From Nocardia vermiculata NBRC 100427 (GTDB lineage Bacteria > Actinomycetota > Actinomycetes > Mycobacteriales > Mycobacteriaceae), in NCBI RefSeq assembly GCF_001613265.1, contig NZ_BDCA01000026.1:1-47379 (forward strand): a DNA stretch of 47,379 nt. The letters run 5' to 3'. Positions 1-8,419 of this stretch are shown here, piece after piece. The notes under the pieces were generated by a model. It had not been told where the DNA came from and made no database searches. It saw nothing but the letters and a program-made list of their open reading frames with translations. The translations under genes and the position numbers were made by a program. Within the stretch, counting starts at the first letter, position 1, and each line of letters opens with the position of its first letter.

Positions 1-2425
1 TAACGCGCCCGGCGGTCAGCAGGGCGGCGCCCGCCCGGCCACCCCGGGCCCGAAGCCCGGCCCGAAGCCGCCGCGCGTCGGTAACAACCCCTTCTCGTCG
101 GCGCCCGAGCGTCCCGTGCCGCGTCCGGCTCAGGGCCCGCGTCCGGGTCCGCGTCCCGGCCCCGGTCAGAACGCACCGCGTCCCGGCCAGGGTGGCGCCC
201 GTCCGGCCCCGGGCCAGGGCGGTGCCCGTCCGGCTCCCGGTCAGGGCGGCCCCCGTCCCGGTGGACCGCGTCCGTCGCCGGGCTCCATGCCTCCTCGCCC
301 CACTCCGGGTGCGATGCCGGCGCGCGCGGCGCGTCCGGGTCCCGCGGCCGGTCGCCCGGGTCGCCCGGGTGGCGGCGCCGGTGGTGGTCGTCCCGGTGGC
401 GGCGGCGGTGGTGGTAACTACCGCGGTGGCGGTGGCGGTGCGCCCGCAGCCGGCGGTTTCCGGGGTCGTCCCGGTGGTGGTCGTCCCGGTGGCGGCGGCG
501 GTCGTGGCGGTGCTGCGGGTGCCTTCGGTCGTCCCGGTGGTGCACCTCGCCGTGGTCGCAAGTCGAAGCGGGCGAAACGCGCCGAATACGAGAACATGCA
601 GGCACCGTCGGTCGGCGGTGTGCGGCTGCCCCGCGGCAACGGTGAGATCATCCGTCTCGCTCGCGGTGCGTCGCTGTCCGATTTCGCCGACAAGATCAAT
701 GCCAACCCGGCCTCGCTGGTGCAGGTGCTGTTCAACCTCGGTGAGATGGTCACCGCGACCCAGTCGGTGAACGACGAGATCTTCGAGCTGCTCGGCGGCG
801 AGATGAACTACGTCGTGCACGTGGTCTCGCCCGAGGACGAGGATCGCGAGCTGCTGGAGAGCTTCGACCTCACCTACGGCGAGGACGAGGGCGGCGAGGA
901 CCAGCTGCAGGTCCGTCCGCCGGTGGTGACCGTGATGGGTCACGTCGACCACGGTAAGACCCGACTGCTGGACACCATCCGCAAGACCAACGTCCGCGAG
1001 GGCGAGGCCGGCGGTATCACCCAGCACATCGGTGCCTACCAGGTACTCAGCAACGTCAACGACGAAGATCGCCTGATCACCTTCATCGATACCCCGGGTC
1101 ACGAGGCGTTCACCGCTATGCGTGCCCGCGGTGCGAAGTCCACCGACATCGCGATCCTGGTGGTCGCGGCCGACGACGGCGTCATGCCGCAGACGGTGGA
1201 GGCCATCAACCACGCGCAGGCCGCCGAGGTCCCGATCGTGGTGGCGGTCAACAAGATCGACAAGGAAGGCGCGAACCCGGAGAAGGTCCGCCAGCAGCTG
1301 ACCGAGTACAACCTGGTGGCCGAGGAGTACGGCGGCGACACCATGTTCGTCAACATCTCGGCGCGTCAGGGCATCAATATCGAAGCCCTGCTGGAGGCCG
1401 TGGTGCTGACCGCGGATGCCGCACTGGACCTGCGGGCCAACCCGGATATGGACGCCCAGGGTGTCGCCATCGAGGCGCATCTGGACCGCGGCCGTGGTCC
1501 GGTGGCCACCGTGCTGGTGCAGCGCGGTACCTTGCGCGTCGGTGACTCGATCGTGGCGGGTGACGCCTACGGCCGCGTGCGCCGCATGGTCGACGAACAC
1601 GGCGAGGATGTGGATGCGGCGCTGCCGTCGCGTCCGGTGCAGGTCATCGGCTTCACCTCGGTGCCGGGCGCAGGTGACAACCTGCTCGTCGTCGAGGAGG
1701 ACCGCATCGCGCGGCAGATCGCCGACCGGCGCAATGCGCGCAAGCGCAACGCCCTGGCCGCGCGCAGCCGCAAGCGGATCAGCCTGGAAGATCTGGATGC
1801 CGCTCTGAAGGAGACCTCGGAGCTGAACCTGATCCTCAAGGGTGACAACTCCGGTACGGTCGAGGCTCTGGAAGAGGCCCTGCTCGGGATCGATATCAGC
1901 GACGAGGTCCGGCTGCGGGTCATCGACCGCGGTGTCGGTGGTGTCACCGAGACCAACGTCAACCTGGCATCGGCGTCCAACGCGATCATCATCGGATTCA
2001 ATGTCCGGGCCGAGGGCAAGGCCACCGAACTCGCCAACCGCGAGGGCGTGGACATCCGGTACTACTCGGTGATCTACCAGGCCATCGACGAGATCGAGAA
2101 GGCCCTCAAGGGCATGCTCAAGCCGATCTACGAAGAGGCCGAGCTGGGTCGCGCCGAGATTCGCGCCGTGTTCCGCTCCTCGAAGTTCGGCAACATCGCC
2201 GGCTGCATGGTCACCTCCGGCACGGTCAAGCGCAATGCCAAGGCCCGTCTGCTGCGTGACAGCGTGGTGATCGCCGATACGTCGATCCAGTCGCTGCGCC
2301 GCGAGAAGGACGACGCCACCGAGGTTCGCGAGGGCTTCGAATGCGGTATGACGTTGGGCTACAACGACATCAAGGAAGGCGACATCATCGAGGCCTACGA
2401 GCTTCGGGAGAAGCCGCGCGACTGA
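1..2425 (+). CDS. infB: Translation initiation factor IF-2, 5' end outside the window
   Basis: IF-2 is the GTPase that brings initiator fMet-tRNA to the 30S subunit and promotes 50S joining in the cytoplasm. The frame is open from base 2, so the gene begins upstream. The GTG at 116 is internal, because the preceding residues (ending RVGNNPFSSAPERP) already look like IF-2. Bases 1 to about 560 encode a long Gly/Pro/Arg-rich low-complexity N-terminus typical of actinobacteria. The G domain follows: G1 GHVDHGKT (938-961), G3 DTPGHEAF (1088-1111) and G4 NKID (1250-1261). After it come the domain II barrel and the C-terminal fMet-tRNA-binding part, ending at TGA 2423-2425. A strong hairpin lies downstream, then the YlxP-like gene and rbfA, the usual neighbours. 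Confidence 0.98.
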   Translation, partial: NAPGGQQGGARPATPGPKPGPKPPRVGNNPFSSAPERPVPRPAQGPRPGPRPGPGQNAPRPGQGGARPAPGQGGARPAPGQGGPRPGGPRPSPGSMPPRPTPGAMPARAARPGPAAGRPGRPGGGAGGGRPGGGGGGGNYRGGGGGAPAAGGFRGRPGGGRPGGGGGRGGAAGAFGRPGGAPRRGRKSKRAKRAEYENMQAPSVGGVRLPRGNGEIIRLARGASLSDFADKINANPASLVQVLFNLGEMVTATQSVNDEIFELLGGEMNYVVHVVSPEDEDRELLESFDLTYGEDEGGEDQLQVRPPVVTVMGHVDHGKTRLLDTIRKTNVREGEAGGITQHIGAYQVLSNVNDEDRLITFIDTPGHEAFTAMRARGAKSTDIAILVVAADDGVMPQTVEAINHAQAAEVPIVVAVNKIDKEGANPEKVRQQLTEYNLVAEEYGGDTMFVNISARQGINIEALLEAVVLTADAALDLRANPDMDAQGVAIEAHLDRGRGPVATVLVQRGTLRVGDSIVAGDAYGRVRRMVDEHGEDVDAALPSRPVQVIGFTSVPGAGDNLLVVEEDRIARQIADRRNARKRNALAARSRKRISLEDLDAALKETSELNLILKGDNSGTVEALEEALLGIDISDEVRLRVIDRGVGGVTETNVNLASASNAIIIGFNVRAEGKATELANREGVDIRYYSVIYQAIDEIEKALKGMLKPIYEEAELGRAEIRAVFRSSKFGNIAGCMVTSGTVKRNAKARLLRDSVVIADTSIQSLRREKDDATEVREGFECGMTLGYNDIKEGDIIEAYELREKPRD

Positions 2426-2453
2426 GCGCGTCCTCGGGATGGCCGAATGAGCA

Positions 2454-2494
2454 AACGTCACGTCCGGTCGGTACTGCCGACCGGACGTGACGTT
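2454..2494 (+). terminator. Perfect 18-bp hairpin after infB
   Basis: The arms 2454-2471 and 2477-2494 are exactly complementary over 18 bases (left arm AACGTCACGTCCGGTCGG) around a 5-base loop TACTG. It starts 28 bases after the infB stop and has no T-run, as is common for GC-rich actinobacterial terminators. It may end part of the infB transcript or protect its 3' end before the YlxP-like gene. Function is inferred from shape and position. Confidence 0.7.
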
Positions 2495-2534
2495 CGGCTC
2501 GCTCGGCATGTCGTGACAACGAAGAGGTGAGCCC

Positions 2535-2825
2535 TTGTTCGTCGGAGCATTGGAATTCGACATCCTGCTCGGCGATGTGCACTCGTTGAAACAGAAGCGC
2601 TCGGTGATTCGTCCGGTGCTGGCCGAACTGCAACGGTTCGGCGTCAGCGCGGCGGAGGCCGGTGATCATGATCGACACCGTCGCGCACAGCTGGGCGTCG
2701 CGCTGGTCAGTTCGGATATGGGACATCTCACCGAGCTGCTGGACAAGTGTGAACGCCACGTGGCGGCCCGTCCGGAGTTACAGTTGCTGGCAGTACGCCG
2801 CCGCATCTTCGGACCCGAAGACTGA
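2535..2825 (+). CDS. DUF503 / YlxP-like protein
   Basis: This 96-residue protein starts with the DUF503 signature: a short hydrophobic strand (MFVGALEFDILL), then HSLKQKRSVIRPVLAEL, then SAAEAGDHDRHRRAQLGVALVSSD. DUF503 proteins are small ferredoxin-like folds. YlxP of Bacillus lies between infB and rbfA and is linked to ribosome maturation, and the position here is the same. The start is TTG 2535, because the family begins exactly at this strand and the purine stretch GAAGAGG lies about 8 bases upstream. The nearby GTG at 2527 is out of frame. The rbfA start follows 23 bases after the stop. The molecular role is unproven. Confidence 0.9.
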   Translation: MFVGALEFDILLGDVHSLKQKRSVIRPVLAELQRFGVSAAEAGDHDRHRRAQLGVALVSSDMGHLTELLDKCERHVAARPELQLLAVRRRIFGPED

Positions 2826-2848
2826 ATGACAAGTGAGGAGGGCCCGCC

Positions 2849-3292
2849 ATGGTGGATCAGGCCAGGGCACGCCGACTCGCGAAGCGGATCGTTTCGATCG
2901 TCGCGACGGCGATCGAGTACGAAATCAAGGATCCGCGGCTGCGTTTCGTCACCGTCACCGATGCCAAGGTGACCGGTGATTTGCGGGAGGCGACCGTCTA
3001 TTACACGGTGATGGGTGAAACCCTCGCCGCCGAACCGGATTTCGCGGGTGCCGCGGCCGGGTTGGAGAAGGCCAAGGGAGTGTTGCGCTCGAAGGTCGGC
3101 GCCGCCACCGGGATCAAGTTCACCCCGTCGCTGAGTTTCGTACTCGATACCGTGCCGGACGCCGCACGCGAGATGGAGCAATTGCTGGCGAAGGCTCGCG
3201 CGGCCGACGAGCAGGTTGCTCAGGTCGCCGCGAACGCCAAGCACGCCGGCGATGCCGATCCCTACAAACCCGACCCCGACGAGGAAGACTGA
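2849..3292 (+). CDS. rbfA: 30S ribosome-binding factor A
   Basis: RbfA is a late assembly and cold-shock factor that binds the 30S subunit near the 5' helix of 16S rRNA. The 147-residue protein has the single KH-type fold: an N-terminal RARRLAKRIVSIVATAIEYEIKDPRL helix region, the strand RFVTVTDAKVTGDLREATVYYTV and PSLSFVLDT with the AxG-like kink. It ends in an acidic tail (DPDEED) usual for actinobacterial RbfA. ATG 2849 follows GAGGAGGG with good spacing. The nrnA gene lies downstream in the same direction, giving the conserved order infB-ylxP-rbfA-nrnA. Confidence 0.97.
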   Translation: MVDQARARRLAKRIVSIVATAIEYEIKDPRLRFVTVTDAKVTGDLREATVYYTVMGETLAAEPDFAGAAAGLEKAKGVLRSKVGAATGIKFTPSLSFVLDTVPDAAREMEQLLAKARAADEQVAQVAANAKHAGDADPYKPDPDEED

Positions 3293-3374
3293 CCGTTACC
3301 GCGGTCGAGATGGTGCACGGACCGGTCCCGCTGTGGCGTCGACCGGCCCGGGTGCCGGAGAATCGAGCCTGAGA

Positions 3375-4391
3375 ATGACAGCTGTGACGCCGTCGGCGGA
3401 TCCGGCCGTGGCGGTCGAAGTTCTGGCCGCCGCGCGTTCGGTGACCGTGCTGTGCCATATCCAACCCGATGCCGACACCCTCGGCAGCGGTCTCGCACTG
3501 GCCCAGGTGCTGCATCGGCGCGGGATCCCGGTCCAGGTGTCCTTCGCCGAACCGGACGAACTCCCGGCCTCGATGCGCTCGCTCCCCGGGGCCGAACATC
3601 TGGTGCCGCCGGCACAGGTTGCTGCGCAGGTGGATCTGCTGGTCACGGTGGATTGCGGCAGTGCCGGGCGGCTCGGTGCACTGGCCGACCGGCTCGACGG
3701 GGCGCAGACGGTTCTGGTGATCGATCACCACCGCTCGAATACCCGCTTCGGCACCGTCAACCTGATCGACGACACCGCCGATTCGACCACCAGTGTGCTG
3801 ACGCGGGTCTTCGACGCCTGGGGTGCGGATATCGACCGCGATATCGCGCACTGCCTGTTCGCCGGCCTGGTCACCGATACCGGCTGCTTCCGGTGGGGCG
3901 GCGCCGCCTCCCATCTGCTGGCCGACCGCCTGCTGGCGACCGGAATCGACGGTGCCGGTATCACCCGCACCCTGATGGACACTCATCCCTTCGGCTGGCT
4001 GTCCATGCTGTCGCGGGTGCTGGGTTCGGCGCGGCTGGAGCCGGCTGCCGCGCACGGCGCCGGTCTGGTGTACGCCTTCGTGCACAGTGCGGATGCCGAC
4101 GGGTTGCGCTCGGAGGAAGTGGAGAGCGTCATCGACGTCGTCCGCACCACCGCCGAGGCCGATGTGGCGGCGGTGTTCAAGCAGTCACGGACCGAGCCAC
4201 AGCGCTGGATGGTGTCGCTGCGTTCGCGCGACAGTGGAGTCGGTACGGGTGATGCCGTGGACGTCGCACGGGTCGCGACCCGCTTGGGCGGGGGCGGGCA
4301 CCGCTACGCCGCCGGCTACACCACCCACGGCACGTCCGACGACCTCGTCGCAGCGCTGCTCGCCGAGCTGGCTGCCGACGGGACGAACTGA
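3375..4391 (+). CDS. nrnA: DHH-family bifunctional oligoribonuclease / pAp phosphatase
   Basis: DHH/DHHA1 phosphoesterase of about 338 residues, orthologous by sequence and position to M. tuberculosis Rv2837c. Members degrade nanoRNAs, dephosphorylate 3'-phosphoadenosine 5'-phosphate and in mycobacteria cleave cyclic di-AMP. Metal-binding motifs visible in order are HIQPDADTLGSGLAL, the Asp of TVDCGSAG, the DHH motif in IDHHRSNTRFG and the Asp of VTDTGCFRWGG. The C-terminal DHHA1 motif is GGGGHRYAAG. ATG 3375 is chosen because the family begins a few residues before VTVLCHIQPDAD. An upstream extension through the end of rbfA is possible but has no support. Confidence 0.95.
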   Translation: MTAVTPSADPAVAVEVLAAARSVTVLCHIQPDADTLGSGLALAQVLHRRGIPVQVSFAEPDELPASMRSLPGAEHLVPPAQVAAQVDLLVTVDCGSAGRLGALADRLDGAQTVLVIDHHRSNTRFGTVNLIDDTADSTTSVLTRVFDAWGADIDRDIAHCLFAGLVTDTGCFRWGGAASHLLADRLLATGIDGAGITRTLMDTHPFGWLSMLSRVLGSARLEPAAAHGAGLVYAFVHSADADGLRSEEVESVIDVVRTTAEADVAAVFKQSRTEPQRWMVSLRSRDSGVGTGDAVDVARVATRLGGGGHRYAAGYTTHGTSDDLVAALLAELAADGTN

Positions 4392-4393
4392 GC

Positions 4394-4606
4394 ATGGGGG
4401 ACGGCCGGATCTCGGTACGTGTGCACGCCCATCCGGTGAACTGCTGGTTTGTCTACCCGCCGCGCGGCTTGCGGCGACCCGTCACGCGGACCGTGATCCA
4501 GGTCGAGACGGCCTCGGACGAGCAGGTGTCGTACCGGATACGTAATGGCTGGATGAACCAGGATCCGTTCGAATTCCATCGGGTCGACGTACGAGAACGG
4601 GTATGA
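4394..4606 (+). CDS. Small hypothetical protein (70 aa)
   Basis: This short reading frame fills the gap between nrnA and dinF exactly: its ATG is 2 bases after the nrnA stop and its TGA is 4 bases before the dinF GTG. Codon third positions are mostly G or C, as in real genes here. The protein is soluble and mixed charge with several aromatics (NCWFVYPPRG, YRIRNGWMNQDPFEFHR) and has no signal peptide or membrane segment. I do not recognise a family. The tight packing suggests translation as part of the nrnA-dinF transcript. Confidence 0.55.
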   Translation: MGDGRISVRVHAHPVNCWFVYPPRGLRRPVTRTVIQVETASDEQVSYRIRNGWMNQDPFEFHRVDVRERV

Positions 4607-4610
4607 GGAC

Positions 4611-6017
4611 GTGGGCGGGGCAGGTTCGGGCGACAGCGTCGCGGCGGTGAACGACGACAGCGCTGCGGTGGCCGATGGCTCGGCCGGTATCGAGGCCGGG
4701 CCGCGGCGGATCCTCGGGATCGCGCTGCCCACCCTCGGCGTCCTCGTCGCCGAACCGATCTATCTGCTGTTCGATATGGCGGTAGTGGGCCGATTGGGAG
4801 CGTTGGCCCTGGCCGGTCTCGCGGTCGGCGGCCTGATTCTCGGCCAGGTCAGCACGCAGCTGACCTTCCTGAGTTACGGCACCACCGCGCGCTCGGCGCG
4901 GCGGCACGGTGCCGGTGACGAGCGTGGCGCGGTGGCCGAAGGTGTGCAGGCCAGTTGGCTCGCCCTCGCCGCGGGACTGGTGATCGTGCTCGTCCTGCAG
5001 GTATGTGCCCGGCCGATCGTAGATGTCATCTCCGGCGGACACGATATCGCCGCGGAAGCGTTGCAGTGGTTGCGGATCGCGTTGTTCGGAGTCCCGCTGA
5101 TCCTGCTGACCATGGCCGGCAACGGCTGGTTGCGGGGCGTCCAGAAGACCCGCCGACCGCTGGTGTACGTGGTTGCGGGGCTGGTCGTGTCGGCGCTGCT
5201 GTGCCCGGTCCTGGTGCACGGACTGCTCGGTGCGCCCCGCTGGGAGCTGGCCGGGTCCGCGGTGGCGAATGTGACCGGACAGCTGGTATCCGGCGTGCTG
5301 TTCGTGACAGCGCTGGTACGGCAACGGGTTTCGCTGCGCCCGCGCCCGGCGGTGATGCGAGCGCAGTTGGTGCTGGGTCGTGATCTGATCGTGCGCAGCC
5401 TGGCCTTCCAGGCCTGCTTCGTCTCCGCCGGTGCGGTCGCGGCACGTTTCGGCGCTGCCTCCGTCGCCGCCCACCAGATGGTGTTGCAGCTGTGGAACTT
5501 CCTGTCGCTGGCACTGGATTCGCTGGCGATCGCGGCGCAGGCACTCACCGGCGCCGCGCTGGGGTCCGGCGCCGCCGGTGCGGCCCGGAGTCTCGCGCGG
5601 CGCATCACCCTGTGGTCGACCGGATTCGCGGGAGTGCTGGCTCTGATCTTCGCCGCCGGCTACGTCGTCATTCCCCAGCTGTTCACGAGCGACCCCGCCG
5701 TCCTCGACCGGGTGCACGTCGTCTGGTGGTTCTTCGTCGCGCTCATCCCGGTGGCCGGCGTGGTGTTCGCACTCGACGGTGTGCTGCTGGGTGCCGGCGA
5801 CGCCTCTTACCTGCGTAACACCACGATGGCGGCGGCGCTGGTGGGATTCCTACCCGCGATCTGGCTGTCCCTGACCTTCGACTGGGGTATCGCCGGAATC
5901 TGGTCCGGTCTGAGCGCCTTCATCGTCTTGCGGCTGATCGCGGTGTCGGGCCGGGCGTTGTGGGGTGACTGGGCGCGGACCGGCGCCGAATTGCCCGCCG
6001 CCCGCCGTACCGGGTAG
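4611..6017 (+). CDS. dinF: MATE-family efflux transporter (DinF type)
   Basis: This 468-residue integral membrane protein has about 12 hydrophobic segments. It begins GIALPTLGVLVAEPIYLLFDMAVVGRLG, the typical first helix of the DinF branch of MATE cation-coupled multidrug exporters. The motif GNGWLRGVQKTRRPL, between the sixth and seventh helices, is also characteristic. It corresponds in position to Rv2836c, after nrnA. GTG 4611 follows GAGG closely and leaves a polar Ala-rich N-terminal tail of about 30 residues. The substrate cannot be told from sequence. Confidence 0.93.
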   Translation: MGGAGSGDSVAAVNDDSAAVADGSAGIEAGPRRILGIALPTLGVLVAEPIYLLFDMAVVGRLGALALAGLAVGGLILGQVSTQLTFLSYGTTARSARRHGAGDERGAVAEGVQASWLALAAGLVIVLVLQVCARPIVDVISGGHDIAAEALQWLRIALFGVPLILLTMAGNGWLRGVQKTRRPLVYVVAGLVVSALLCPVLVHGLLGAPRWELAGSAVANVTGQLVSGVLFVTALVRQRVSLRPRPAVMRAQLVLGRDLIVRSLAFQACFVSAGAVAARFGAASVAAHQMVLQLWNFLSLALDSLAIAAQALTGAALGSGAAGAARSLARRITLWSTGFAGVLALIFAAGYVVIPQLFTSDPAVLDRVHVVWWFFVALIPVAGVVFALDGVLLGAGDASYLRNTTMAAALVGFLPAIWLSLTFDWGIAGIWSGLSAFIVLRLIAVSGRALWGDWARTGAELPAARRTG

Positions 6018-6080
6018 CCGCGGACCTGTCCGGCAGGGTCGAGTGCGCGTGGGGGGCCGTGCACGTGCGATGGTGGACCG

Positions 6081-7040
6081 GTGATTCCGAAGTTGATGGC
6101 AGTGAGCGATATCCATGTCGGTCATCAGGGGAACAAACCGGTCGTCGAGCAGATCCGTGCCGATTCGCCCGAGGACTGGCTGATCGTCGCCGGAGACGTG
6201 GGGGAGAAGACCGACGACATCCGGTGGGCGTTGCGCACCCTGCGTGAGCGCTTCGCGAAGGTGATCTGGGTTCCGGGCAATCACGAACTGTGGACGACCA
6301 CCAAGGATCCGGTGCAGATCAAGGGCGCCCCGCGCTACGACTACCTGGTCGCGCTGTGCCGCGATCTGGACGTCGTGACCCCGGAGGACCCGTTCCCGGT
6401 CTGGGAGGGTGCGGGCGCGGAGAAACACGGTGGAGCGGTGACCATCGCGCCGCTGTTCCTGCTCTACGACTATTCCTGGATGCCCGACGGTGCCACCACC
6501 AAGGCCGAGGCACTGACCATTGCGCGCGACCGCAATGTGGTGGCGACCGATGAATTTCTGCTGGCCAGCGACCCGTATCTGACCCGCGACGCCTGGTGCC
6601 GGGCCCGGGTGCAGTACAGCAGACGCCGCCTGGACGCCCTCGACGAGGGCACCGCGGTGGTGCTGATCAACCACTTCCCGATGCTGCGCGAACCCACCCG
6701 GATGCTGTTCTATCCGGAATTCTCGCTGTGGTGCGGTACCGAGGAGAGCGCCGACTGGCACACCCGCTACAACGTCGTGTGCTCGGTCTACGGCCACCTG
6801 CACATCCCGCGCACCACCTTCCACGACGGGGTACGTTTCGAGGAGGTCTCGCTCGGCTATCCGCGGGAATGGCAACGCCGCGGGCTGCCGGACAAGCTGC
6901 TGCGCCAAATTCTGCCCGACCCCGAATACGGGCCGGACGATCTGAACGAATGGGGCGGGCACTTCAAGATCACTCCGGAAATGCGGGAGGCCGGCGAGAA
7001 GATGCGCCGCATGGCCGAGCGTCGCCGCGGCCTGGCCTGA
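6081..7040 (+). CDS. pptH: Metallophosphoesterase, likely 4'-phosphopantetheinyl hydrolase
   Basis: Calcineurin-like phosphoesterase of 319 residues. Metal ligands are visible in DIHVGH (Asp, His), VAGDVGE (Asp), GNHELW (Asn, His), LINHFP (His) and VYGHLHIPR (Gly-His-x-His). It closely resembles M. tuberculosis Rv2795c, reported as PptH, which removes 4'-phosphopantetheine from acyl carrier proteins and so opposes PptT. Shared stretches include WVPGNHELWTT, FLLYDYS and RNVVATDEFLL. In Mycobacterium pptH and pptT are adjacent. Here a MerR-type gene lies between them. GTG 6081 is used, and ATG 6096 (MAVSDIHVGH) is an alternative. Confidence 0.88.
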   Translation: MIPKLMAVSDIHVGHQGNKPVVEQIRADSPEDWLIVAGDVGEKTDDIRWALRTLRERFAKVIWVPGNHELWTTTKDPVQIKGAPRYDYLVALCRDLDVVTPEDPFPVWEGAGAEKHGGAVTIAPLFLLYDYSWMPDGATTKAEALTIARDRNVVATDEFLLASDPYLTRDAWCRARVQYSRRRLDALDEGTAVVLINHFPMLREPTRMLFYPEFSLWCGTEESADWHTRYNVVCSVYGHLHIPRTTFHDGVRFEEVSLGYPREWQRRGLPDKLLRQILPDPEYGPDDLNEWGGHFKITPEMREAGEKMRRMAERRRGLA

Positions 7041-7073
7041 ACGATGCGGTCGGGCCCGAACGATGCGGTCGGG
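7039..7073. repeat. Short tandem repeat at the end of pptH
   Basis: The 16-base string GAACGATGCGGTCGGG occurs at 7039-7054 and again at 7058-7073, a 19-base period. The first copy overlaps the pptH stop codon. The repeat centre contains the palindrome CGGGCCCG. It looks like a small tandem duplication, and no function is assigned. Confidence 0.6.
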
Positions 7074-7218
7074 TGTGCCCCGACCGGTGAGCCGGCGTGC
7101 GGGACTCGCCGGGCGAAGTGCGCCCGACCCGCCGGAACGGTTTCTGCGGTGGGGACGGCGATCGTAAGGTGAGACAACGGTTCCGGAGCGGGACCGTCGT
7201 GCGCGACGAGGAGAGACG

Positions 7219-7572
7219 ATGCAGATCGGTGAGTTGCGTAGCCAGGCAGAGTTCTCCTGGATCTCCCGTCGGCTGCTGGAGGTCTACGACCAGGGCCTGC
7301 GCGCCGCACCGCGACGTCGCGACGACGACGGTGTCGAATACAGCGAGGAAGCCGCCGATGTGGTGCGCGGTATCCGGCTGCTGATGGATGCGGGACTGAA
7401 CCCCCGCGCGATCCGGCTGATGCTGCCGACTGTGCACGGTGAGATGCCCGACGCCGAGGTTCGCGCCGAGGTCGGTCGGATGCTGCGCCACGAGGTGCAG
7501 GTCATCGACGACGATGTGGACCGTTTGACCACTGCGCGCGCACGACTGCACGGCCTGCTGCGCGAGCTGTAA
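7219..7572 (+). CDS. MerR-family transcriptional regulator (short)
   Basis: This 117-residue protein has a MerR-like winged-helix N-terminus: an IGELRSQAEFSWISRRLLEVYDQGL helix-turn-helix, then YSEEAADVVRGIRLLMDAGLNPRAIRLMLP, which matches the usual MerR pattern of helix 3-4 and LLDAGL...I..LLP. A C-terminal heptad-like helix (about 85-117) would dimerise. No cysteine or effector domain is present, so the inducer is unknown. ATG 7219 follows GAGGAGAG. It lies between pptH and pptT in the same direction, with about 180 bases before it. The location suggests control of the phosphopantetheine genes, but that is inference. Confidence 0.8.
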   Translation: MQIGELRSQAEFSWISRRLLEVYDQGLRAAPRRRDDDGVEYSEEAADVVRGIRLLMDAGLNPRAIRLMLPTVHGEMPDAEVRAEVGRMLRHEVQVIDDDVDRLTTARARLHGLLREL

Positions 7573-7696
7573 CCGGAACCCGGAGCGCACGGCTCGCCGG
7601 ACGTCCGGTCCTCGGCACTACCGCACCGAGTCGGGGGCTGTCCACCTGCCACGGGAGCGCTGTGCACCGTCGATCCCCTGGTCTGTCCGCACCCGT

Positions 7697-7702
7697 TAGG
7701 CT
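7697..7702 (+). promoter_or_regulatory. Probable -10 box of pptT
   Basis: TAGGCT at 7697-7702 fits the TANNNT -10 used repeatedly in this window and would start transcription near 7709. It also supplies the last in-frame stop (TAG 7697-7699) before pptT, so translation of pptT must begin downstream. No good -35 is seen. Confidence 0.5.
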
Positions 7703-7735
7703 CGTACCGCTAACAGCTCGGCTCAGGAGGCGGTC

Positions 7736-8419
7736 ATCGGAGAACAGGCGCGGATCATCGGCAGCATTCTGCCCGCGGGAGTCGCCGCGGCCGAGTTGCT
7801 GCGGTACCCGGAGGGGCTGGCACCGCATCCTGGTGAGGAAGCTCTGATCGCGCAATCGGTCGAGAAGCGGCGGCGTGATTTCATCGGCGCGCGTCACTGT
7901 GCGCGCGAGGCATTGCAGCAGCTGGGGGAGCAGCCCGTCGCGATCGGTAAGGGTGAGCGTGGGATGCCATTGTTCCCGCGCGGTGTGGTCGGCAGCCTCA
8001 CCCACTGTGACGGCTATCGGGCTGCGGTCCTGGCGCATCGGCTGCGCTGGCGTTCGGTCGGCATCGATGCCGAACCCCACGACACGCTGCCCGAGGGTGT
8101 TCTCGATTCGGTGAGCCTGCCCGCCGAGCGCGAGTGGCTGCGCGGTGCGATCCCCGCCACCGGGCTGCACCTGGACCGGTTGTTGTTCTGCGCCAAGGAG
8201 GCCACCTACAAGGCGTGGTTCCCGCTCACCTTGCGCTGGTTGGGATTCGAGGACGCGCACATCACCTTCACCGTCGACGACACCGGCTCGGCCGGTACCT
8301 TCCGCAGCGTGCTGCTGGTTCCGGGGCACGCCGAGGACGGCGGTGCGCCACTGACCGCATTCGACGGCCGCTGGACGATCACCGACGGGTTGATCCTGAC
8401 TGCGATCGTGGCCGGCTGA
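7736..8419 (+). CDS. pptT: 4'-phosphopantetheinyl transferase, apparent ATC start
   Basis: PptT moves 4'-phosphopantetheine from CoA onto carrier proteins of fatty-acid, polyketide and non-ribosomal peptide synthases. Family motifs are clear: EKRRRDFIGARHCAR, KGERGMPLFPRGVVGSLTHC, the magnesium-binding GIDAEPH and FCAKEATYKAWFPLT. The first canonical start, TTG 7796, would remove the conserved SILPAG segment. Back to the in-frame TAG at 7697 no ATG, GTG or TTG exists. A perfect AGGAGG (7725-7730) precedes ATC 7736 by 5 bases, giving 227 residues, the same length as mycobacterial PptT as I recall it. I therefore place the start at ATC 7736. A sequence error there is the alternative. The stop overlaps the truB ATG (TGATG). 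Confidence 0.9.
   Translation: MGEQARIIGSILPAGVAAAELLRYPEGLAPHPGEEALIAQSVEKRRRDFIGARHCAREALQQLGEQPVAIGKGERGMPLFPRGVVGSLTHCDGYRAAVLAHRLRWRSVGIDAEPHDTLPEGVLDSVSLPAEREWLRGAIPATGLHLDRLLFCAKEATYKAWFPLTLRWLGFEDAHITFTVDDTGSAGTFRSVLLVPGHAEDGGAPLTAFDGRWTITDGLILTAIVAG

Noticed and set aside
1..600. Gly/Pro repeats at the window start as a possible repeat array
   Set aside because: They are the coding low-complexity N-terminus of IF-2, typical of actinobacteria, not a CRISPR or satellite.
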